A stretch of DNA of 42,597 bases from Pseudoalteromonas rubra. GTDB lineage: Bacteria > Pseudomonadota > Gammaproteobacteria > Enterobacterales > Alteromonadaceae. The stretch covers positions 1-42,597 of the forward strand of contig NZ_JXYA01000049.1 of assembly GCF_000967655.1 (NCBI RefSeq), given 5' to 3'. Below, in pieces: positions 1-5,111 of this stretch. Numbering within the stretch: the first letter of the stretch is position 1; each line of letters begins with the position of its first letter. A program made the translations under genes and the position numbers. The notes under the pieces are model-generated. The model had not been told where the DNA came from. It made no database searches and saw nothing but the letters and a program-made list of their open reading frames with translations.

Positions 1-48
1 GGTTATTTAGACTCTTACCATACGAGTTTGGTACTTACTAAAAGTAAG

Positions 49-124
49 TGGCGTCCCCTAGGGGATTCGAACCCCTGTTACCGCCGTGAAAGGGCGGTGT
101 CCTAGGCCTCTAGACGAAGGGGAC
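49..124 (-). tRNA. tRNA-Glu (anticodon TTC)
   Basis: The minus strand folds into a complete 76-nt cloverleaf. The acceptor GTCCCCT pairs with AGGGGAC, the anticodon arm CCGCC-CTTTCAC-GGCGG carries TTC, the T arm contains GTTCGAATC, and the CCA end is encoded. It lies downstream of tRNA-Ala on the same strand and is presumably co-transcribed from the promoter at 321-349. Confidence 0.97.
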
Positions 125-195
125 ACAATCATTCAGAAACAGCATTCGAAGCCAGTTCCAAATATTATATCACTAGGACATTTATGCACTGAATT

Positions 196-271
<76 letters not shown>

Positions 272-320
272 TCACCAGTAGCAATGAAACTGTAACGCTG
301 CATCGCTGAGTGCGGGGCGC

Positions 321-349
321 ATTCTATGCATCACAGAAAACAAAGTCAA
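321..349 (-). promoter_or_regulatory. sigma-70 promoter of the tRNA-Ala/tRNA-Glu operon
   Basis: On the minus strand the -35 is TTGACT (344-349), followed by a 17-nt spacer and the -10 TAGAAT (321-326). A GC-only discriminator, GCGCCCCGC, follows. That discriminator type is typical of stable-RNA promoters under stringent (ppGpp/DksA) control. The tRNA begins about 50 nt downstream, which leaves a 5' leader to be processed. Confidence 0.85.
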
Positions 350-798
350 CACCTTTTCTGCAAGTTTTTTCTAACTGCTGCAAAAACGCCCCAAGAGCAC
401 AGAATATAAGCGAATTGAGCGGTTCAATCAATAGAAGTGCCTGTTTTTGCTTAATTTAACACCAGCTATTCTCGATTATGCATATCCTTGTACTTGATCT
501 CTCAGTATTTTGAACGAGCAGGCACAGACTGCCATTCAATTGGACACAGATAAAAGCCCTGGGATATCCATTGGGCAACTCATTTCTTTTGCAAGCGGAT
601 TTCCACCTCGAAACAAATGCTTTTAACTCCCCCCGCCCAACCTTCCTGCCTAAAAACAGCACTCAACATCTCCACCACCCCGCCGCTCACTTTACCTGGC
701 GGACAATATATTGCTTAGACATATAATGAAGAGAAATACCTAAAAAACGAACACCTGAACACAAAAGAAGCACACAGATAAAAAATCAGGATTTTGTG
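350..798. other. intergenic region with no supported gene
   Basis: About 450 bp between two divergent tRNA operons. A 68-codon minus-strand open frame (456-662) lacks a convincing ribosome site or recognisable sequence, so I do not call it. No repeat or strong hairpin was seen here. It probably acts as a spacer between the two stable-RNA promoters. Confidence 0.5.
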
Positions 799-826
799 TT
801 GACTCCTTTGAAAGGAAACATATAAT
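799..826 (+). promoter_or_regulatory. sigma-70 promoter of the tRNA-Val array
   Basis: The -35 TTGACT (799-804), a 16-nt spacer and a perfect -10 TATAAT (821-826) are followed by the GC-rich discriminator AGCGCCCC. The first tRNA-Val begins about 40 nt after the predicted start. Its resemblance to the promoters at 321-349 and 41917-41945 suggests common stringent control. Confidence 0.87.
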
Positions 827-870
827 AGCGCCCCACAACGACACGGCAATGTGTCTTGTGTTTCGAATGT

Positions 871-946
871 GGGTTGTTAGCTCAGTTGGGAGAGCATCGC
901 CCTTACAAGGCGAGGGTCACTGGTTCAAGTCCAGTACAACCCACCA
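871..946 (+). tRNA. tRNA-Val (anticodon TAC), copy 1
   Basis: A 76-nt cloverleaf. The acceptor GGGTTGT pairs with ACAACCC, the anticodon arm TCGCC-CTTACAA-GGCGA carries TAC, the T arm is CTGGTTCAAGTCCAG, and CCA is encoded. It is the first of seven copies that read identically over all 76 positions. Confidence 0.97.
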
Positions 947-995
947 CTAATTTGGTGAAAGTTAATATAGACATTCACATTTGAAACAGCGTATT

Positions 996-1071
996 GGGTT
1001 GTTAGCTCAGTTGGGAGAGCATCGCCCTTACAAGGCGAGGGTCACTGGTTCAAGTCCAGTACAACCCACCA
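996..1071 (+). tRNA. tRNA-Val (anticodon TAC), copy 2
   Basis: Identical to copy 1 across all 76 nt, with CCA encoded. It is separated from copy 1 by 49 nt and followed within 13 nt by the first degenerate tRNA-Val-like relic. Confidence 0.97.
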
Positions 1072-1083
1072 TAATTTGGTAAA

Positions 1084-1155
1084 CTTGGTCGATGCAGCAT
1101 CGCGCTCATTCTTACCAAGGCAAGGGTTCTGAATTAAAGTCAGTACAACCCACCA
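1084..1155 (+). pseudogene. tRNA-Val-like relic 1
   Basis: The 3' end CAGTACAACCCACCA is that of tRNA-Val, but the first 15 nt of the gene, including the 5' acceptor strand, are missing and the T arm is corrupted. The 5' core is not random: TTGGT pairs with ACCAA, enclosing the palindrome CGATGC-A-GCATCG. The same core recurs in relics 2 and 4. No canonical acceptor stem can form. Confidence 0.85.
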
Positions 1156-1218
1156 TAATCTTTTTGTCTAAAAAGAAGAAAAAATTATGGCTCAATACGC
1201 AAAAGTCAGAATAGTTAT

Positions 1219-1294
1219 GGGTTGTTAGCTCAGTTGGGAGAGCATCGCCCTTACAAGGCGAGGGTCACTGGTTCAAGTCCAGTACAACCCACCA
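1219..1294 (+). tRNA. tRNA-Val (anticodon TAC), copy 3
   Basis: Identical 76-nt cloverleaf with encoded CCA. It lies between relics 1 and 2. Confidence 0.97.
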
Positions 1295-1307
1295 TTAATT
1301 TGGTGAA

Positions 1308-1378
1308 CTTGGTCGATGCAGCATCGCGCTCATTCTTACCAAGACGAGGGGTCTGATTTAGGTCAGTACAACCCACCA
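1308..1378 (+). pseudogene. tRNA-Val-like relic 2
   Basis: Same architecture as relic 1: an identical 5' core with TTGGT/ACCAA and the CGATGC-A-GCATCG palindrome, no 5' acceptor strand, a damaged T arm and an intact CAGTACAACCCACCA end. It again follows an intact tRNA-Val by 13 nt, so relic and intact gene look as if they were duplicated as a unit. Confidence 0.85.
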
Positions 1379-1401
1379 TAACTAAAGACAAAATTTAAGA
1401 T

Positions 1402-1477
1402 GGGTTGTTAGCTCAGTTGGGAGAGCATCGCCCTTACAAGGCGAGGGTCACTGGTTCAAGTCCAGTACAACCCACCA
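1402..1477 (+). tRNA. tRNA-Val (anticodon TAC), copy 4
   Basis: Identical 76-nt cloverleaf with encoded CCA. It is followed 28 nt later by copy 5. Confidence 0.97.
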
Positions 1478-1505
1478 TCTTAAATGTTTAATAAAAAAAT
1501 ACTCT

Positions 1506-1581
1506 GGGTTGTTAGCTCAGTTGGGAGAGCATCGCCCTTACAAGGCGAGGGTCACTGGTTCAAGTCCAGTACAACCCACCA
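1506..1581 (+). tRNA. tRNA-Val (anticodon TAC), copy 5
   Basis: Identical 76-nt cloverleaf with encoded CCA. It opens the perfect 116-bp tandem repeat that contains copies 5 and 6 and leads into copy 7. Confidence 0.97.
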
Positions 1582-1621
1582 TTTCTTCGGAAATACAGAG
1601 TATGTACCTGCATCTATGCAT

Positions 1622-1697
1622 GGGTTGTTAGCTCAGTTGGGAGAGCATCGCCCTTACAAGGCGAGGGTCACTGGTTCAAGTCCAGTACAACCCACCA
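1622..1697 (+). tRNA. tRNA-Val (anticodon TAC), copy 6
   Basis: Identical 76-nt cloverleaf with encoded CCA. It is the second unit of the 116-bp tandem repeat. Confidence 0.97.
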
Positions 1698-1737
1698 TTT
1701 CTTCGGAAATACAGAGTATGTACCTGCATCTATGCAT

Positions 1738-1813
1738 GGGTTGTTAGCTCAGTTGGGAGAGCATCGCCCTTACAAGGCGAGGGTCACTGGTTCAAGTCCA
1801 GTACAACCCACCA
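1738..1813 (+). tRNA. tRNA-Val (anticodon TAC), copy 7
   Basis: Identical 76-nt cloverleaf with encoded CCA. It is the last intact gene of the array and is followed by relics 3, 4 and 5. Confidence 0.97.
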
Positions 1814-1872
1814 TCATTTCAAAAATAGTCAGTCAAACTCTCTTTATTCTGTTATCCATGACTTGGTCAATG
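1813..1872 (+). repeat. 60-bp spacer repeat, copy A
   Basis: This stretch recurs 215 bp downstream at 2028-2087 with about three differences, all transitions. It runs from the tRNA 3' end into the start of relic 3. With copy B it brackets relics 3 and 4, indicating a segmental duplication of relic plus spacer. Confidence 0.8.
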
Positions 1873-1935
1873 CGGCATCGCGTTCATACCTAATCAAGGC
1901 GAGGGTCACTGGTTCAAGTCCAGTACAACCCACCA
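1862..1935 (+). pseudogene. tRNA-Val-like relic 3
   Basis: The 3' half is intact from the GGCGAGGGTC anticodon-stem segment through T arm and CCA. The 5' half is the relic core with substitutions. The outer stem is still possible as TTGGT against ATCAA using one G-U pair, while the inner palindrome has a mismatch. The 5' acceptor strand is absent. Confidence 0.83.
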
Positions 1936-1956
1936 TCATTTCAAATGATATAATTA

Positions 1957-2028
1957 TTGGTCGATGCGGCATCGCGCTCATTCTTACCAAGGCGAGGGTC
2001 ACAGGTGTAAGTCCAGTACAACCCACCA
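1957..2028 (+). pseudogene. tRNA-Val-like relic 4
   Basis: It carries the full relic core, TTGGT/ACCAA enclosing CGATGC-G-GCATCG, and a nearly intact 3' half with point changes in the T loop region and an encoded CCA. There is no 5' acceptor strand, so it is not a conventional tRNA gene. Confidence 0.83.
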
Positions 2029-2087
2029 TCACTTCAAAAATAGTCAGTCAAACTCTCTTTATTCTATTATCCATGATTTGGTCAATG
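2028..2087 (+). repeat. 60-bp spacer repeat, copy B
   Basis: Near-identical to 1813-1872. It runs from the CCA end of relic 4 into relic 5, as copy A runs from tRNA-Val copy 7 into relic 3. Confidence 0.8.
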
Positions 2088-2150
2088 CTATATCGTGCTC
2101 ATCCAAAACAATGCCTGGCCCCCTACTTTCTCTGTATTCTTACCAAGCTT
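2078..2150 (+). pseudogene. tRNA-Val-like relic 5, heavily decayed
   Basis: Begins with TTGGTCAATGC as in relic 3, but the inner palindrome is destroyed. About 34 nt are inserted before the TTCTTACCAAG segment, and no tRNA 3' half follows. It is recognisable only by comparison with relics 1-4 and by the preceding repeat. Confidence 0.6.
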
Positions 2151-2229
2151 TTTAATCCTTATGTTTCAAAAGAAAAGATAAACGACTAGACTAAAAGCAT
2201 TCCGAGTTTATTCCTTTAGCTTTCACTTT

Positions 2230-3864
2230 ATGTCTGTTCAACCCTTTGTAAATGCAAAAATTTTGATCGTGGAAGAACAGCAACTGGCGCTGAGCTACAT
2301 TAAACAGTCGCTGGACCAGCTGGCATATAAAAACGTCCAGTTTGCCGAAAATGCCCAATTGGCAAAGGAAAGCTGTATCCATCATAAGTTTGATTTGATT
2401 ATCTGCTCATTTGACCTGAGCAAACGCCAGAATGGGTATCAGCTTTACGAAGAGCTACTTAAAAAGCGCCTGATCCGTCAAAGTACCGGGTTTATTTTCA
2501 CCTCAGCCGAAACCAGCCCCGAACTGGTACACAGTATTGTTGAGTTACAGCCTGATGACTTCCTGGTAAAGCCTTTCAGTATTAAAGAACTCAAATCACG
2601 CATCGAGCGTGTACTAAAACGTAAACGTAGCCTTAAAACGCTCTACAACCTGATTGACGATGAAAACTACTCGAAGGCGCTAAAACTGATTAATTCGGAG
2701 CTTGAAAGCGGTGAGCACGCTTACAGCCCGATATTGCTCAAGCTAAAAGGTGAGACCCTATTGCAGCTCAAGCAATATGACGAGGCCAAACAGTTCTACC
2801 GCTCTGTACTCGAATTGCAAAAGTTTACCTGGGCCAAGCTCGGTCTGGTGGAAACCTTGATCGCCAATAACGAAGACATCATGGCGCAGAAGATGCTTAA
2901 GTCTTTGATAGAAAAAAGTGAAACTCGCCTGGCCGCGTTGGATTTGTTGTCTCGTCTGGAGCTAAAGCTCAATCAATTTGAGGAAGCTCAGGTCTCTTTA
3001 GTGCAGGCCTCCCAGATTGCACCTCGTAATATTGAAAGACAGAAATCACTCAGCACAGTAGCTCGGATCAATCACGATTATGAATGCAGTTACAACGCAC
3101 AAAAAGAAATCGCCAATTTTGCGCGGTTTTCGATGCACGACAGCCCTGAGGTCTATTTAAACGCCGCCCGCGCCGGAATTGATTTTGCACTGAGCACAGA
3201 TCAACACGATCAGATCACCCGCCTCACCCGGCAAACCCAACAATATCTGAGCGATCTCAAAAAGCAGTTTCCCAATGCGAATAACCAGACTCAAATTGAT
3301 GTGCTGAACGCGCGGCTGCATTATCTTAAAGATGAGCACAGCAAAGCGCGACAACTGATGGAGCAACTGGAAGATGAGCCTCAGATCCGCTCGGTTGATG
3401 CCGCATTAGATAAAGCAAAAGCATTTCATGAGCTAGGGTTTCAGCACAAAGTAGAGGCCTTATTTGGTCAGATCATCACGCACTGCGAACGTCACCAGCA
3501 ACAAAACGATCCCGCCTTTATGCACCTGCTACAACAACAGCAGGATGAACGTCGCAATATCACTATGGGACCAAAAGAGTTAAACAATCATGCCGTAAAG
3601 CAATTTCAGAAGGGGCAGTTGGATGTCGCACTAGAAGCCTTTACACAGGCATTTCGGGTCATGCCCAAAAACGCCAGTATTGCGCTCAATTTGCTTCAGT
3701 GTCTTGCCGACGCAACAGGGAAGAAAGCCACCACGTTCAACTCAAATCTGGCTGCCAAATGCTACAAAACACTCAGCGCCGCGCACCTAGAGCCTGAACA
3801 GCAGGAGCGATTTGAGAAACTGCAGGCACAGCTTGCAGAAATGAACCTGGATTTTAAGCCTTAA
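2230..3864 (+). CDS. receiver-like domain protein with TPR repeats, lacking the phosphoacceptor Asp
   Basis: A 544-residue cytoplasmic protein. Residues 10-130 have the receiver fold, with the strand ILIV, the switch Thr in FIFTSAE (T91) and the conserved Lys in LVKPF (K114). The acidic pair is E15-E16, and the phosphoacceptor position in CSFDLSKRQNG appears to be Ser60 rather than Asp. D62 two residues on is a less likely substitute. Residues about 135-540 are helical and contain TPR-type motifs, for example LLKLKGETLLQLKQYDEAKQ and LNNHAVKQFQKGQLDVALEA. Related TPR response regulators are common in Shewanella and Pseudoalteromonas, where they are thought to be protein-interaction outputs. 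No DNA-binding or enzymatic domain is seen. No clear ribosome site precedes the ATG. It ends 17 bp from the convergent msrB. Confidence 0.85.
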   Translation: MSVQPFVNAKILIVEEQQLALSYIKQSLDQLAYKNVQFAENAQLAKESCIHHKFDLIICSFDLSKRQNGYQLYEELLKKRLIRQSTGFIFTSAETSPELVHSIVELQPDDFLVKPFSIKELKSRIERVLKRKRSLKTLYNLIDDENYSKALKLINSELESGEHAYSPILLKLKGETLLQLKQYDEAKQFYRSVLELQKFTWAKLGLVETLIANNEDIMAQKMLKSLIEKSETRLAALDLLSRLELKLNQFEEAQVSLVQASQIAPRNIERQKSLSTVARINHDYECSYNAQKEIANFARFSMHDSPEVYLNAARAGIDFALSTDQHDQITRLTRQTQQYLSDLKKQFPNANNQTQIDVLNARLHYLKDEHSKARQLMEQLEDEPQIRSVDAALDKAKAFHELGFQHKVEALFGQIITHCERHQQQNDPAFMHLLQQQQDERRNITMGPKELNNHAVKQFQKGQLDVALEAFTQAFRVMPKNASIALNLLQCLADATGKKATTFNSNLAAKCYKTLSAAHLEPEQQERFEKLQAQLAEMNLDFKP

Positions 3865-3881
3865 TCAGGCAGAAGTGCTAC

Positions 3882-4337
3882 TCAATGCGTGCCTTCTTCG
3901 TGCTTTTTCAGCGCCAGTGCGTTCACACAATAGCGCAAGCCGCTGGGCTTAGGGCCATCCGGAAACACATGGCCCAGGTGGGCATCACACACATTACACA
4001 CTATCTCTACCCTGTCCATACCGTGCGATCTGTCCAGTTTATAGGCCACAGAGTCAGCGCTGTAAGGTTGAGTAAATGCAGGCCAACCAGAGCCACTGTC
4101 ATACTTTTCTTCTGCATCAAACAACAGTTGGTCACAGCAGGCACAGTGGTATTTACCCGGTGAAAATACACTACAGCTTTGCGAGCTGAACGGACGCTCA
4201 GTGCCCCGGTTACGTGTGATATGAAATACGGAAGGTTCAAGCAGCGCCTGCCACTGCATCAGGTTTTTTTCAACCCGCCTGGGTGGCTGTGGGTTGCCGT
4301 TGTCTGCGAACTGCAGAATATCTCGCCAAGTTAACAT
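3882..4337 (-). CDS. msrB: peptide-methionine (R)-S-oxide reductase MsrB
   Basis: Reduces the R epimer of methionine sulfoxide in proteins, using thioredoxin as reductant. The 151-residue product has the two zinc CxxC pairs (CACC and CNVC), the SGSGWPAF motif, LGHVFPDGP and the catalytic cysteine in LRYCVNAL near the C terminus. The frame stays open 26 codons further upstream, but I choose the ATG at 4337: GGAG lies about 7 nt before it and the protein then starts at the usual MsrB N terminus (MLTWRDIL). It stands alone on the minus strand downstream of the DUF2919 gene with a 171-bp gap, and converges on the receiver-TPR gene. Confidence 0.95.
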   Translation of the reverse strand: MLTWRDILQFADNGNPQPPRRVEKNLMQWQALLEPSVFHITRNRGTERPFSSQSCSVFSPGKYHCACCDQLLFDAEEKYDSGSGWPAFTQPYSADSVAYKLDRSHGMDRVEIVCNVCDAHLGHVFPDGPKPSGLRYCVNALALKKHEEGTH

Positions 4338-4508
4338 GTCTCTTTCTCCGGTTGATATTGGGTGACTCCATATCGGCAAACACAAGCATTTTGTCTTATT
4401 GTTATAGAGTGACACAAGCCAGTCCGGATCAGACTAGCGTGATATTTTTACGCCAATATGAAAACCACAATCGCCCTTATGTTTAGTTGTCTGCCCTCCA
4501 GCGTCAAG

Positions 4509-4994
4509 TCAATTATTTTCTGGTTCCGGCCAATCCCCAAAAAAACACGTTAAGTATCGACTTTTGAGCAAATACAAAATAACCCAGCAGACCAGTACAG
4601 CCTGAATGGCTAAATAGAAAGAGAATTGATAGTGTGCCTGAACAATTTGCATCCCCAACCAGGCCAGATCCAGACTGGCGGCTATCAGCAATGGCCAGCG
4701 CATATGACGCCAGTAGCGGGCTAACTTAGGTGAGCTGGTTGGCCTGCGCAAGGAAAACAATACCGTTGGGATCAGGGCCAGACTGGCTATCATCACTGCC
4801 ACAAAAAAATGCTGCTTTGAATGGAAAAATAAGGACATGAGATCCAGGTCTGGACGCCAGGTCAAGGCTGAAACCAGCCACAGGAACAAGGGTCTGAGCA
4901 ACACCAGTAAGGTCAGATTAAATCCAACAGGCGTGCGATATACCCCGTATTTATCCCAGTACTCGGGCCCGTACCCCGCCTGTAACTTGCTCAT
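4509..4994 (-). CDS. DUF2919 family inner-membrane protein (YfeZ-like)
   Basis: A 161-residue protein of unknown function. The N terminus (YWDKYGVYRTPVGFNLTLLVLLRP) resembles the start of the DUF2919 family, where a short Tyr/Asp-rich cytoplasmic stretch leads into the first membrane helix. About four hydrophobic helices follow (residues about 25-45, 62-82, 97-117 and 123-145), and the C terminus contains a SRYLTCFFGDWPEP segment typical of the family's end. No catalytic motif is visible. It lies 116 bp downstream of ligA, separated from it by the palindromic element and a GC-rich hairpin. Confidence 0.7.
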   Translation of the reverse strand: MSKLQAGYGPEYWDKYGVYRTPVGFNLTLLVLLRPLFLWLVSALTWRPDLDLMSLFFHSKQHFFVAVMIASLALIPTVLFSLRRPTSSPKLARYWRHMRWPLLIAASLDLAWLGMQIVQAHYQFSFYLAIQAVLVCWVILYLLKSRYLTCFFGDWPEPENN

Positions 4995-5013
4995 ACCACT
5001 TCTCTCATTTGAT

Positions 5014-5033
5014 GGCGGGCTAATCAGCCCGCC
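5014..5033. other. 8-bp GC-rich perfect hairpin upstream of the DUF2919 gene
   Basis: GGCGGGCT-AATC-AGCCCGCC is a perfect stem-loop about 20 bp ahead of the DUF2919 start codon. On neither strand is it followed by a clean T run, so it is not a textbook terminator. It would sit in the DUF2919 leader, or serve as an mRNA 3'-end stabiliser for ligA transcripts. Confidence 0.6.
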
Positions 5034-5041
5034 TATTGTTT

Positions 5042-5111
5042 ATACCAATTTGCTTGATTAAGTGTTCTATTTGCTCCTTCAAATTGAACAGGTATTAAGT
5101 GAAATTGGTAT
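5042..5111. repeat. 70-bp imperfect palindrome, MITE- or REP-like intergenic element
   Basis: The ends are perfect inverted repeats, ATACCAATTT at 5042-5051 and AAATTGGTAT at 5102-5111. The inner arms remain complementary with a few mismatches, including a TGTTC/GAACA segment and ATTTG/CAAAT around the CTCCTT loop. The right end runs into the ligA stop codon. No reading frame fits inside. I recall similar short palindromes bounded by ATACCAATTT in Pseudoalteromonas and Shewanella genomes, but only one copy is in this window. Confidence 0.7.

Larger units (their letters stand above)
1506..1813 (+). repeat. 116-bp perfect tandem unit (tRNA-Val plus 40-nt spacer)
   Basis: Copies 5, 6 and 7 start at 1506, 1622 and 1738, exactly 116 bp apart. 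The two intervening 40-nt spacers (1582-1621 and 1698-1737) are identical. With the last base of the tRNA each spacer forms ATTTC-TTCG-GAAAT, a 5-bp hairpin closed by a UUCG tetraloop. Perfect spacer identity implies very recent duplication or gene conversion. Confidence 0.9.

Noticed and set aside
456..662. 68-codon minus-strand open frame between the two 5' tRNA operons
   Set aside because: No ribosome site, no recognisable motif or signal, and composition unlike nearby genes. Probably chance.
871..1813. CRISPR-like array (regular repeats with spacers)
   Set aside because: The 76-nt repeats are tRNA genes with complete cloverleaves, spacers are partly identical, and no cas genes are present.
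1484..2189. Open frames running through tRNA-Val copies and relics
   Set aside because: They are translations of tRNA sequence and repeat the same peptide with each copy.
4338..4415. N-terminal extension of MsrB (26 codons)
   Set aside because: The ATG at 4337 has a good ribosome site and the usual family N terminus; the extension has neither.
4502..4507. TTGACG-like -35 on the minus strand at the end of the DUF2919 gene as an msrB promoter
   Set aside because: The matching -10 is poor (TAAACA) and the distance to msrB is about 140 bp; not firm enough to list.
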